From contig CM070606.1 in assembly GCA_036346395.1 (NCBI GenBank), positions 17,532,915 to 17,596,914 of the forward strand: 64,000 bases of DNA, given 5' to 3'. The position numbers and the translations under genes are program-made. This stretch comes from Hsuehochloa calcarea (taxonomy: Eukaryota > Streptophyta > Magnoliopsida > Poales > Poaceae). Positions 11,460 through 22,849 of this stretch are shown piece after piece. How positions within the stretch are numbered: position 1 is the first letter of the stretch; every line of letters starts with the position of its first letter. The notes beneath the pieces were generated by a model, which did not search any database, was not told where the DNA came from, and worked only from the letters and a program-made list of their open reading frames with translations.

Positions 11460-13190
11460 AAAGATAGGAGGATAACTTCGATAAAATATCTGTGCACAAC
11501 ATTATTTGGTAAGGTCAAAGGCTAAGTTGCCATGCACAATAAGAAATAAAGAACAATTTTCTGAACATTTCAACAGCCTGAAGGTATACATTCCCTCTTT
11601 ACAAATATAATTTGATTAGCCTGTGTTCCTATTGCTCTTATACATAAATAACATGGTAAATCCATCACGAATGACCAAAAGTCAGACTTCTTACTTGCAG
11701 ATGGAGAAACTATTGGGTACCAGAGGCATTAAACGGCGGAATTTTTACGATAGATTCTACTAGTAAGTAAGGGATGATAGTAGAAATCAGATTTGACCAT
11801 CGATTTCTTAAAAGCATTATAGATTTTTCGCTCTAAATTTATTTGTTGATCTAACCCTTATTCTCAAGGGGCCTTTGCAAAGCTAACCGCCCTAAACCTA
11901 ATTCAAGAAACCAAATTAATCGGGCGTCGACGCCGGCGTGGAGACTATCGGTCGGCCAAGACTTCGGCAACCGCCGCCGCCGCCACACGAACGGGGCCAT
12001 ACAAAGACTCGTTGATTGCTATAAATTAATGAGCACAATGCTGCACGGAGCACATACTGCAAATAATTTACAGATTAAGCGTTTGAAGGTAAATTCCACG
12101 CTAGAGATTTAACGAACCAATCAGCATGCAGGGCCATGAATAGAATAAAATACGATATGATTAATAGAGGTGACTAGTGTAGCTGTTAGGTTCACCGGCC
12201 AGAATGTGGAAAGTAGATCTTGAGCGCATGGTGCCACAAGCCATGGCGGCAGATGGTAGGGAGAGATGGGTCGTGCCGGTTCTGATCTTTGGAGAATCAT
12301 GAGTAGTCAGTATTTTGCCCCTTAATCGGTTGTACTTTGTAATACTTGGTAGGGTAGCATACAAGAATCCTAACAGATCTAATCCATAGGATCAAAAAGA
12401 TTGGACGGTTGAGAAACGTTTGGGGTACTGTAAAAGAGCTCTTAAACGGGTGTTTCTGTAGCTACTATTCTATATTGTTACAAGAACATTGAAGACAACT
12501 AATAAGGATCAGACACCAGTTCAATCAGAACCAATCACGCCTAATTTTTTCTACCAAGAATCCCCAAAAAATTAGAAAGCATGAAGAAAGTGTATTAATT
12601 CACCACCTGACCCGAAATTTGCAATAACTTGAAGGCAAATGATCCTGAATAATCAGAACATAGTTAGCCTCGCTTAGCCTGAATTGTTTGAGGCAGTGTA
12701 AGACAAAGTGGTCAGAAACACAAAAGATAAACGCAGATGAAACCACAAGGAACTATGAACAAATCCTAGTTCCTAAAAGATCATCTCGTCCCTTCTTGCA
12801 ACGCCCAAGCTCCTCTTCGCCACGGTTCTTAGTTAGAATTTATCATTATCGCCGCCATTCAAGACCAAGCTAGCCAATAATCCTAAGAGACCACCAAGCG
12901 GCAGGCATGATCCAAATTAAGATCACACGAATGTATGTGAGGGCTCCAACGGTACACAAAAAAGGAAAAAGAATTAGGGAACAACTACGCGTTGGACGTC
13001 CGATGGAATGCTGCCATCGGACGCCCTGACTGGCTTCCAAAGTCCAATCTCCATTACACAAGCAGTTCGTAGCCGTCCGATCCACCTCCCACAGTAGCGC
13101 AACAACGACGAACTTGAACGGCGCAACAAAAATCTGGGAAGCGCGTCAACAAATTACTGTGCTTGCAGCAAATTTATTACTGTGCTTGCA
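11460..13190 (-). other. first (leader) intron of the SEC14-like gene
   Basis: No coding domain is visible. It has a short hairpin near 12990-13025 (GTCCGATGG / CCATCGGAC) and AT-rich sequence otherwise. Leader introns of this size are common in plant housekeeping genes. The assignment depends on the inferred first exon. Confidence 0.45.
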
Positions 13191-13199
13191 ACATTTGAA

Positions 13200-13760
13200 T
13201 AATATTACTGTCGCAACAAATTCGATTCACCTGTTGCGGCATGCTACGGAGACTCTCTCCTAAATCAACGTGCTGCGACACACACCGGATGAGGGTGGCG
13301 CGTCGGCGCAGGCGAGGGTGCGGCACCCGGTAATGGTAGAGGTCGGCTGGCAACGGCGGCGGCGCTCGTGGAGGCCGCCGCGCCTAACCGGAGAGAGACA
13401 GAGAGGCGATGGAGGGGGCGACACTCGCGGAGAGAAGCGATGGAGGCGGCCACATGGAGGGGGGCGGCGCCCGAGGAGGGCGCGCTGGACGGAGCTCACC
13501 GGAGGCAGGAGATGTCCGTGGCGAGAGAAGCGAGCGTTTGGGGGGGAGGGAGAGAGAGAAGCAGGGCGTACGCTGTCTAGTGTAATCCAAAGAAAGAAAC
13601 AATGATGATTTAGGAAGCGAAGAACGCGTACCTCCGAGAGGAGCCGGCCTGGAGATGGGGAGGAGGAGGCGGGGTGGTGGGGGAGGGAAATGGAAGGAGC
13701 GGCGGGGAGGGTTAAAACATAGGCTCGAGGGCGCGCATTCCTCGCGAGCAAACCATGCGA
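13200..13760 (-). promoter_or_regulatory. GC-rich promoter / 5' leader region of the SEC14-like gene
   Basis: A CpG-rich block, unlike anything nearby, lies 1.8-2.3 kb upstream of the start codon. On the minus strand it contains a good donor (CGGAG/GTACGC) at about 13634-13633, so a noncoding first exon probably lies just above it (about 13634-13740) and a leader intron of about 2.2 kb runs to 11454. The transcription start was not resolved and no clear TATA box was seen. Overlapping long frames on both strands here come from base composition. Confidence 0.5.
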
Positions 13761-13860
13761 GGGCCGCACGACGTCCGGTTGGCAACTACGGATGTTGCTG
13801 TAGCAGGCGGACGGCAACCTTTCGCTGGTTTGGTTTGGCCTCCGTTGTTAATTTTTAGTA

Positions 13861-15065
13861 GGGAAGGACCGAGACCGACCAAACTTGGCAACCACTAGCT
13901 GGGTTTGTTACGTTTTCGGTCAGGGTGCCTTAGGCTTGTTGGTTGCAGCTCGGGGCTCAAATGACTGAGTAGAGACCATGTCTAGGTGTGTTTGGTTAGA
14001 AACATGAAGCAATGAACTACTAGCCGGCCTGGTCTCTCCTTAAGGGGCCGGACCAATAGTAGGCAGTTAGGGTAGGTATATCCCTTATCGTTGGTCGGAT
14101 CTTAGGTACTCCTATAACACCTCTATTCATCGACCGTTATGGAGAGAGTGTGGTCTGAAAGTAGAAGAAGACTAGAGTTATGTGAGCACTCCTTTCATTT
14201 TATTTCTGATCTATCATCATCTCTTTTGGCTACTTCATTAGTCTGAGCCCGGCTTTAGAAATCGTGCACCAAAGGCAAAAAAAAAAAAAATACAATTAAC
14301 ACGAAGGGTACACATGTTAATCCCGCCGTGCTGCTCTCCAACGTTGGAACCCATTGCCGCCGCCCTTGGACTCTGTCGACTGATCGTTGGACACACGGCT
14401 GTCGTCGCCACGCCGAACCTCGGTGGATCCTGCCGCCCGGTTGAACTCCGTTGCCTTGCTATTTGACACCACTCTTGCTTTGATGCCAGATCTCGGGGAA
14501 CCCATCGGTGCTGTGACCTGGTCATGTGTCGCCCCGATGCCGCTCATGATGGATCGATTAGATCGGACCGCGTGGATTGTGCTTGGTTGCGGTAAACTGG
14601 GGATTGGTTGTGGTTGCATTCTAATTAAAATTAAAGGCGCATTCAATGTCTTAAGCTTCCTCATTCACGAAAAGCAAACTTTTTGTATTTTGTATTTTTA
14701 CTTAGGTACATATCTCCAACTAAACAGCACAATCCTAGACGTGTCTATCCAGCCAAAAAAAACTATCAGAACTTTACGCTACCTCTTTTTCTTAGACATG
14801 TCACTTGGGCCTCCAACCAAATAGGTCCTTAGGTCTACAGTTAAGAAGTCACAATGTTAACCCTATAACGAAGTGTTGGGTAAATAAATACATGCTTGAG
14901 TTAAATCAAGCCTGGTGTAGTTAATTCGCTAGTGTGTGTGTAACAATGGCAGAGATATAGATGGGGCGGGGCGGGGCGGGGCGGGGCCGGTTTTGGTTTG
15001 CCCTGGATTTGCCCTAACTTTAGTTGGGTAGGTTCGGGACAGGGTTTGACAGCGGTGCTCCATTG
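13861..15065. other. intergenic, no gene recognised
   Basis: Mixed sequence with a run of A at 14278-14290. The 145-codon plus frame at 14387-14824 has no domain or family resemblance and looks accidental. The right part (14930-15065) carries a GGGGC microsatellite and then the left LTR of element E. Confidence 0.5.
14962..14987 (+). repeat. GGGGC microsatellite
   Basis: About five tandem copies of GGGGC in otherwise mixed sequence. This motif can form G-quadruplexes, but there is no sign of a function here. Confidence 0.85.
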
Positions 15066-16045
15066 GGTCTGGGCTCTAGGTGCATCTACTACGGCAGTCA
15101 ATATCTCTAAGTTGTAAGTTTGTACTAAACTTCAAGTTGAGTCTATTATGCATCAATGGAGAAAGAAACAAGAACCAGGTTCGGCAAAGAGCAAGGAAAC
15201 AGAGGTACGCCGAAGGGGGAGTTTGAGCGGACTTGGGAAGACACAAGGACAAAGAGTTTTGCATGTTGGAAAGTTTGCAAGAGAATCTAGCCAAAAAAAA
15301 CAAAGGATTTAAATTCAAATTCAATTGCGAAATCAATGAATTTTAAACCTAAGAATCCGAAATGGATTTGGATTGGAGCAATTCCAATTCAGGTCTTTCT
15401 TTAAAGGAAGTTCATTTTGAAATTAATTGCAATATGATAGTTTAAATCTATTTTCAGCAATTAGAGTAGTTTAAAGTTTCCAATTAAAGTAGATATTAAA
15501 AACGGATTACTGTTCATGGTATTGTTCGCCGAGTCGGTTACTGTTCATGGTACTGTTCACCGAGTCGGTTATTGTTCATGGTGTTGTTCACCAAGTCGAT
15601 TATTGTTCGTTAAGATATATATATTTAGGGGTAGAGCCTCATTGTAAGCAAGTTAGAGTTGAAGAAAATACAAAAAAGTCACAGGCTTATGTGGCGCAAA
15701 ATGAATACATGCGTTTCGGAAATTTCCATCTAGGGTTTTGTGATTGCGTGAATATTGGACGGAGGTTGTTCTTCCAAGATCTGTGATTCCTTGTGGATCA
15801 TCTCATCAATTCGTAGCATCCTCAATTGCTTACGGTTTGGTGTTGCTCTTCGGGTTTGATTTTGTTTCTCTTTTCGGATTGATTCAAGATCAACCAAGTA
15901 TTACTTGCTTTGAAGATACACTTGTTCTTCCTTTTTGCCGAATCAAGAAAGTGGAAAGCTGGGGTTTTGCTTCAATCAAAATTGAAATACAAGTACTGTG
16001 AAAGATTGTGCTATGTTACGCATCAACACACGTTGATCCGTATCA
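15066..16045 (+). repeat. left LTR of element E
   Basis: It aligns along its length with 18975-19921. It contains a TATA-like run (GATATATATATTTAGGGG, about 15609) and, upstream of that, three tandem copies of a 31-base unit with the phrase TGTTCACCGAGTCGG (about 15509-15605). It ends CCGTATCA, four bases before the primer binding site. Confidence 0.8.
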
Positions 16046-16048
16046 TTT

Positions 16049-16060
16049 TGGTATCAGAGC
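16049..16060 (+). promoter_or_regulatory. primer binding site of element E
   Basis: TGGTATCAGAGC is complementary to the 3' end of plant initiator tRNA-Met, the usual primer for plant LTR elements, and lies three bases after the LTR. Confidence 0.85.
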
Positions 16061-16113
16061 GTGGTTGATCACGGTACGTGGATTTTTTTCTTGGTACATT
16101 GAGGTTGATCATC

Positions 16114-16767
16114 ATGTCAAGAACTAGCCAGCGTTGTTCTAATGGTGGATCGGACGACGAGCCTATGTATGGTGATACACTATTACCAGACGTACGTGCT
16201 CAATTTGATGCAACTACAGGCTATTTTCTTCCTCGTGAGAAGGTTTTACGCCATCAACTTGAAGCTCAAATTCAAGGTGTGCAAGACACACTAAATTATC
16301 GTCTCAACGCGAATGAACATCGTATGATGGAAGGTTTTGACCGTTTGAATCTTGCCATCCTTCGCTTGGAGTAGAGACTACCACCGCCACGAGGAGCTAA
16401 TGTACCGATGCTGCCCCAACCACAACATGGACGTGCACAACGTGTTGTATGCCATGCTGGAGATGATTTCTATGCTGCTGATTCGGAGGAGGTCGTTTTT
16501 TATGATCGTGAAAGATATCAACGACATCCACGACGTGATTACTTTGATCGTCGAGGTGCTGGACATGGTGTTCATCATAATGGAGGTGAATATGAAGATG
16601 GTGGTATCGGGAGAATCAAGATCACCATACCGGAGTTTAAGGGCAGATCTGATCCAGAGGCTTATTTGGAGTGGGAGATGTGTGTCAATCAAATTTTTGA
16701 CAACCACCACTTCTCCAGAGAGAAGAAGGTTCATGTTGCCTCGATTGAGTTCACCAAATACGCTATT
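16114..16767 (+). pseudogene. element E gag, N-terminal half
   Basis: The frame begins MSRTSQRCSNGG at 16114 and runs to the solo LTR at 16768, with one in-frame TAG (16372-16374). Near its end it has the retrotransposon gag signature IKITIPEFKGRSDPEAYLEWE, then FTKYAI. The same frame resumes at 17724 with IWWD after the solo LTR and one copy of its target duplication are left out. The protein would form the particle that packages element RNA. Besides the insertion, it is broken by the TAG and by a TAA just after WWD. Confidence 0.82.
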
Positions 16768-17718
16768 TGATGAAGACGAGGTGTCCGATCTTTCGATGAG
16801 ATTGATAACTATCGATTTTGGTGGCGGTGACTCTCACGATCCGACTACAACCGTACGACGACGCTTGCGCCTTAGCAATCGCTGAACCAACTCCAAGTGT
16901 TATTGACCTCATTGGAGGCGTGATCAACCTGAACACGAAGTTCAATCCCTGCGAGCAATCGAAGAACTAGCAAGAATAAGACATAGGCAATCGATATTAC
17001 GAATATGAATGAAGCATAAATTGTATTGCGAATAGCAAAGATGGGATCCCGAAGTCGTCTTGACGGTGGTCGTTCGACACAATCAAGAACGAGTTTGCAC
17101 AATGGCTAAACCTAAACTTAACGAAAATCCTGTTCAAGCGAGAGGAGGCGGCTCCTATATAGGGAAACGACCAGCTAGGGTTACAAGGCCGTGGGCCAAA
17201 GTGGAGGTGGCGCGGCACCCTTCGACTCGGACTACGATCTGAATACGGACTCTTTTGATAATTGTGGCGGCTCGGATAGAATTTGATGATGAGGTTGGAT
17301 CCGTTAGAAAGTAGACTTGATAAGCTTTCCATGAAGTCGAAACGCCCAAAGCGGAGTCTGTATGAAGAAGTTACGCCCGTTTAAAGTTAGTCCCGACGCC
17401 GTAGTCGAATCGACTCGAGCGAGCCCAGCTCGAACTCTTGCTTGTCTTGGACCCAAAGTGACGTGATGATCTCCATTATGCCTTCCATACATCTCCACGA
17501 CTCCACATGCCTCTCCATGGTCCTTTCCCATATTCCTAAGCACAATTAAATCACTTGCATTAGGTAGCGGTCTATTCTCAGTAGTATATAATCCTAGGAA
17601 CGAATTCACCTGATAATTAAGTTGGCGAGCACGAGCTCGGGTAAGAGGTCCTTGTACTGGTTGTGGTTGAGTTGTGTGTGTAGGCACGGTTATATCTATG
17701 GTAGGGATGTCCTCATCA
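16768..17718 (-). mobile_element. solo LTR of a gypsy element, carrying the polyprotein tail
   Basis: Exactly flanked by CTATT at 16763-16767 and 17719-17723 and bounded by TG...CA (TGATGA / TCATCA), it is a 951-bp solo LTR. Read on the minus strand, its first 250 bases encode DEDIPTIDITVP, then GPLTRARARQLNYQVNSFLG, the usual C-terminal end of a gypsy polyprotein. In the parent element the coding frame therefore ran into the 3' LTR. Solo LTRs form when the two LTRs of an element recombine and remove the middle. Confidence 0.88.
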
Positions 17719-17723
17719 CTATT

Positions 17724-18974
17724 ATTTGGTGGGATTAATTGAATCGTGTAGGGGAACGTCCTAATACTTGGGATGCGATGAGGCAAGCTATGCGGGACCG
17801 ATTTGTACCAGCATACTATACAAGGACACTGCATACCAAGCTACGACGACTTACTCAAGGCGCTAAGACGGTGAGCGAATACTATCAAGAGATGCAAGTG
17901 CTCATGATCCGTACAAGTATACGTGAGTCGGCAGAGGCGACTATGACACGTTTCTTCGAGGGTCCGAATGAAGATGTATGGAACCGTGTTGATTTGATAC
18001 AATACAATACCGTGCAAGAATTACTTCATCAAGCGGAGCGTGCTGAACAATGGGTAAAGGACACTCAAGTAAGGGGTGGCCGAACCACTCATAGCACTTG
18101 GAGACGTGCAACTTCGCATGACGGAGATGCGGGATCAACTCCTAAACCAGTTGCATCCACTATACCGGTTCGGAGTACATTCAAAGAAGCTTCAAAGCCT
18201 ATGAGTGTTGTAGGTAAAGAAGACTCACATGCTGATTCTAGTGCATTCTCTACGGCTAGAACTAGCAACATTGAATGCTTCAAGTGCAAGGGCCGAGGTC
18301 ATATGAAGAAGGATTGTCCAAACATGAAGACAGTGTTACTTACACATGATGGCTTTGCAACGGAGAGTGACAACGATATTTCTAAACCTTTCGATGAATC
18401 TGAGAAGCTAGAGCCAATCATTTGTTATCCAAAACAAGGTGTTAGCTTGATGGCTCAAACGGTGCAGCGTGATAACATCGTTATTGTGCGAAAGGGACAG
18501 CGACATCATATCTTTCAAACCGATTGCAAGATCAAAGAAAAGGTGTGTAAATTGATTATTGATAACGGGAGTTCGACCAACATGATTGGCAAGAATGTGG
18601 TGGAATCACTCTCATTGTCCACATAGAGGCATCTAAACCGTATTACATCCAATGGCTCAACAACGTCGGCAAAGTCAAGGTCACACACAAGGTGATAGTG
18701 CTACTTACTATTGATGGCTATGTCAATAAGATGGAGTGTGATGTGGTACCTATGCATGCTGGTCATATTCTATTGGGACGTCCATGGCAATTTGATCTGA
18801 ATTCTACACATCAAGGACGGTCCAACCGATATACTTTCATGCACAAGGGAGAATTCCATACTTTGTTGTCAAAGACTGATGAAGAAATTAAGAGTGATTT
18901 GGTTGTAGTTTGCAAGAAGAAGGTCGTAAAGACTACACTAAAATCGAGGACAGTTTTGCTTCAAAAATGGGGGA
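17724..18974 (+). pseudogene. element E gag C-terminal half, zinc knuckle and protease
   Basis: After IWWD and a stop the frame reads NRVGERPNTWDAMRQAMRDR, the second gag signature, and continues to 18626. It holds the knuckle CFKCKGRGHMKKDC (CX2CX4HX4C) and then the aspartic protease motif LIIDNGSSTNMIG (DNGS for the common DSGS/DTGA). A stop and a frame shift near 18626 precede the protease C-terminal part (18692-18988: VVPMHAGHILLGRPWQFD). The purine tract and right LTR follow at once, so the polymerase and integrase parts are missing and not merely broken. Confidence 0.85.
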
Positions 18975-19921
18975 TGATGAGGCCCTAGGTGAATCTACTA
19001 TGGCAGTCAATATCCCTAAGTTGTAAGTTTGTACTAAACCTCAAGTTGAGCCTATTATGCATCAATGGAGAAAGAAACAAGAACTAGGTTCGGCAAAGAG
19101 CAAGGAAACGGAGGTACGCCGAAGGGGGAGCTTGAGCGGACTTGGGAAGACACAAGGACAAAGAGTTTTGCATGTTGGAAAGTTTGCAAGAGAATCCAGC
19201 CAAGAAAAGACAAAGGATTTAAATTCCAACTCAATTCCGAAATCAATGAATTTTAAACCTAAGAATCCGAAATGGATTTGGATTGGAGCAATTCCAATTC
19301 ATGCCTTTCTTTAAAGGAAGTTCATTTTGAATTTAATTGTAATAGGATAGTTTAAATCTATTTTCAGCAATTAGAGCAGTTTAAAGTTTCCAATTAAAGT
19401 AGAGATTAAAAACGGATTACTGTCCATGGTATTGTTCACCAAGTTGGTACTATTCATGGTACTGTTCACCGAGTCAGTTACTGTTCATTAAGATATATAT
19501 TTAGGGATAGAGCCCCATTGTAAGCAAGTTAGAGTTGAAGAAAATACAGAAAAGTTACCGGCTTATGTGGTGCAAAATGAATACATACGTTTCGAAAATT
19601 CTCATCTAGGGTTTTGTGATTACGTGAATATTGGAGGGAGGTTGTTCTTCTAAGATCTGTGATTCCTTGTGGATCATCTCATCAATTCGTAGCATCCTCA
19701 ATTGCTTACGGTTAGGTGTTGTTCTTCGGGTTTGATTTTGTTTCTCTTTTCGAATTGATTCAAGATCAACCAAGTATTACTTGTTTTGGAGATACACCTG
19801 TTCTTCCTTTTTGCCGAATCAAGAAAGCGGAAAGCTGGGGTTTTGCTTTAATCAAAATTGAAATACAAGTACCGTGAAAGCTTGAGTCACATTACGCATC
19901 AACATACGTTGATCCGTATCA
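18975..19921 (+). repeat. right LTR of element E
   Basis: It starts TGATGAGG right after the purine tract AAAAATGGGGGA and ends CCGTATCA. It matches the left LTR closely but has two copies of the 31-base unit (about 19421-19490) where the left has three. Confidence 0.85.
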
Positions 19922-20632
19922 TAAGGCCTAGACACCATGTCTATTTCTATGAATTACTACTCTTCCCGAACGGTTCGTAATCAACACCAGAGTAATATTA
20001 AAAAACCCATGATACAAGATTTTGTCGTAAATCAAAGACAATATAGCACATGCACAAAATTACCACTTTGTATTTCAACGTATAGTACTCATACAATGGT
20101 AAGATGGGTACATGGAGCCAGACATATGGTACCTCCTAAGATAGACTCCGGAACCTTGGCTTCACAAAGCCGACTCTTCTCCTAGCTCACCTCCTAGCTA
20201 CTGTGAATGGAGAGTGTAGGGGTTATTTATAGTGCCCAAGGAGTATTTTGGTTGAAGGGGAGGTCTTTCAGCCGGAGCACTTCGCGGGAACGTGGAGTGG
20301 TGGCGCGAATGAAGGCCTTGACTTGTTTCGGCTAGCGAGGCCATGTTTCGACCGATGCAACACGTGGTCGGCCGATCAACGTGACGTGTGTCCAGCCGAT
20401 GCAAATGGACGTGGATGACTCCCTATGCTTGGTCTTTTGTTGACGTGGATGATCACGATCACTTGAACACCAAGTCAAATTGGATTTAGCCTCCAAGGTA
20501 TCTCAAGGTGGAATCCAATGACCTCGGTCAAGCCGCATCTGTGTCGGTTGGAACGATGTCTTGGCTCGGTCAAGTTCTTGACTTGGTTGAGTCTGAGCAG
20601 GTGTTTCACCAGAGCAGAAGTAGTGTTCATCT
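19922..20632 (-). mobile_element. LTR-like retroelement sequence split by element B (left part)
   Basis: No protein is encoded. On the minus strand there is a TATA box phrase (CACTATAAATAACCC, complement of about 20222-20237) followed by transcript-leader-like sequence, as in an LTR promoter. The sequence continues on the other side of element B at 27813. I could not find its ends or a second copy, so the class is uncertain. Confidence 0.35.
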
Positions 20633-20924
20633 TGTTGAGTAACCGTCGCTGGCGAGTCCAGTCCGAACGGGTACCTCGTATACAATGATCAGAATCGTAA
20701 GAACGATGAAGAACACAAGAACACAACAGTAGAATAAACACAGAGATATGCGGGACTTCAGGGTCTGCTTTATTGCTTCGGATCAATCAGGGTTACAATG
20801 AGAGGAGGGTGACCCTCTATTTATAGACTACGGGATGAGGAGTTCAATTGGGCCAGGACTCTCCGGAGTCCTGGGCCCGTACTGGGCCAGGACTCTCCAG
20901 AGTCCTAGGCCCGGTTTCTTAACA
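20633..20924 (-). repeat. 3' LTR of element B (left side)
   Basis: 292 bp with TG...CA ends, preceded on the minus strand by a purine tract (complement of 20925-20933). It contains two copies of GGGCCAGGACTCTCC(A/G)GAGTCCT (20849 and 20884), each itself a near-palindrome, and a TATA-like TATTTATAGACT near 20818. Confidence 0.9.
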
Positions 20925-21169
20925 CTCCCTCTTGAACACTCATCCAACATGTTCATGTCTCGTCAAAACTCCATAAAAACCCAGTGGAAAAAATTTGGAG
21001 AAAGAGTACATGTCATGTGTTCTGCTGTGTTGCATGAATTGCCTCATCAAAAACCTTAGCCGAGAAACTTCAGGAAAACTCGTAAGGGAAAAAGAGTACA
21101 ATCCACCCAATTTCATTTAATCTCCGGGATTTATTCTTTGGGTACTTGATCTTCGTGTTCAAGATTCAA

Positions 21170-22790
21170 TAATGAGTTCGTGAAGATTCTCCCCCTGAAT
21201 TCTGCACTTGTCTAAGTCTTATCATTCCAATTCCACGTATGCATCTTTCAAAACTAGATCTTTGGAAGTGACTTAGTGAATAAATCGCAAGATTTTCACA
21301 TGACTTAGTATCTGATACCTTAATTTCGTCCATCTTTTGCATTTCATGAGTATAGAAGAACTTAGGATTGATATGCTTTGTAAGGGACTCTTCACATAAC
21401 CCATCGTACTTGGGCGACACAAGTGCATTATCTTCATAGATAATGGTAGGGGTTTGTCTTGGTATCCAATCCACATGATTCTTTGGATGAGGTGAATCAT
21501 CCGTCGAAGCCAAGAACATTCTCGTGAGGCTTCGTATAGTGCTATGATTTCTGAGTGGTTCGTCGAAGTAGATACAAGACTTTGCTTAGACGATTTCCAT
21601 GAAACTGCAGTTCCACCACACAGGAATACATAGCCTGTTTGTGATTTAGCTGTGTGCGGGTCTGACAGGTACCCAGCATCTGCGTAGCCAATCATGGTAA
21701 GGTCTTGGTTCTTTCTGTAGAATAGACCAAGATCTTTGCTTCCTTGGAGGTATCGGAAGACGTCTTTTATTCCCTGCCAATGCCTTTTGGTAGGTTACTG
21801 TACCTTGCTAATAGGTTTACTGCAAATGCAATATCCGGTCTAGTACAGTTTGCTAGATACATGAGTGCTCCTATTGCACTCAGGTATGGGAATTCCGGTC
21901 CCAGGACTTCCTCCCCCTCTTCTTTAGGTCTGTACGGGTCCTTGTCTTGCTGCAAGGATCTCCCGACCATCGGCACTTTCGAAGGATATGCCTTTTCAAA
22001 ACCAAACCTCTCCAACACTTTCTGAGTGTATGTTGACTGATGTACTAGAATACCTTCAGGGGTATGCTCAAGCTGCAGGCCTAGGCAGTACTTGGTTTTA
22101 CCCAAGTCTTTCATCTCGAACTCTGATTCCAGGTAAGAGCTTGCTTTCTTAATATCTTCCATGGTTCCGATGATATTCAGATCATCTACATATACTGAGA
22201 TTATCTGAGAATCCATCACAGGATCGCTGTATAAAAACACAGGGACAATCCTCATTGTTCGTGTAGCCTTTCTTGCAGAGAAAGTCACTTAAGCGATTAT
22301 ACCACATTCTGCCTGATTGCTTCAATCCATACAGTGACTTTCTGAGTTGCACACTGTACAGATTTCTATTTGCTCTGTCTTGGTTCGGGACAGGGATACC
22401 TTCCGGTACCTTCATGTAAATGTCCGAATCTAAGTTCCCATAAAGGTATGCAGTTACCACATCCATCAATTTCATTTCCAAATTCAAGTTTACTGCCATT
22501 GAGATTAAATATCTAAAGGTAGTTCCGCCCATGACCGGGGAATAAGTTTCATCATAATCGACTCCTGGTCGTTGGGTGAAACCTTGTGCAACAAGCCTTG
22601 CTTTATGTCTTACAACTTCATTATTTTCATTTCTCTTTCGAACAAATACCCACTTATGCCCTACTGGGTGCACATGGGGAGGCGTGCGGCTTACAGGCCC
22701 AAACACCTCTCTTTTATTCAGAGATATTAATTCTGCTTCTATTGCCTTCTTCCAATCTTTCCAATCTGATCTTTTCTTACATTCAATGAA
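21170..22790 (-). pseudogene. element B reverse transcriptase and RNase H
   Basis: The minus frame ending at 22182 has HKWVFVRKRNENNEVVRHKA, RLVAQGFTQRPGVDYDETYS, MDVVTAYLYGNLDSDIYMKV and LRKSLYGLKQSGRMWYNRL. A neighbouring frame continues with ISVYVDDLNIIGT, which holds the catalytic YVDD, then MKDLGKTKYCLGLQLEH and YLANCTRPDIAFAVNLLARY. RNase H follows with YADAGYLSDPHTAKSQTGYV and SSKQSLVSTSTNHSEIIALYE. Frame shifts separate the blocks. These would have copied element RNA into DNA in the cytoplasmic particle. The match to plant copia elements is certain; the gene is dead. Confidence 0.9.
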
Positions 22791-22849
22791 GCGACGCAGC
22801 TCGGATCAAGATCGATGATTGTGGCAATTTTCTTTACAAAATAAATGTC

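Larger units (their letters stand above)
15066..19921 (+). mobile_element. gypsy-type LTR element E with gag and protease only
   Basis: Two LTRs of about 950-980 bp in direct orientation (15066-16045 and 18975-19921) flank an internal region. A primer binding site TGGTATCAGAGC (initiator tRNA-Met type) lies at 16049, and a purine tract ending at 18974 abuts the right LTR. Inside are gag (16114-16767 and 17724-18500), one CCHC knuckle and an aspartic protease (about 18540-18950). Protease is followed within about 30 bases by the purine tract. There is no reverse transcriptase, RNase H or integrase, so it would depend on proteins from another element. A 951-bp solo LTR sits inside gag. No target duplication was evident, and the left end is uncertain by a few bases. 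Confidence 0.85.

Noticed and set aside
13260..13858. Several frames of 70-185 codons on both strands near the SEC14-like promoter
   Set aside because: They overlap each other in a CpG-rich block and have low-complexity products, so they are composition effects.
14387..14824. Frame of 145 codons in the intergenic region
   Set aside because: No domain, no family resemblance, and no upstream or downstream gene structure.
16049..16060. TGGTATCAGAGC considered as part of a tRNA gene (also at 49204)
   Set aside because: Only the primer-binding part is present directly after an LTR. There is no tRNA body.
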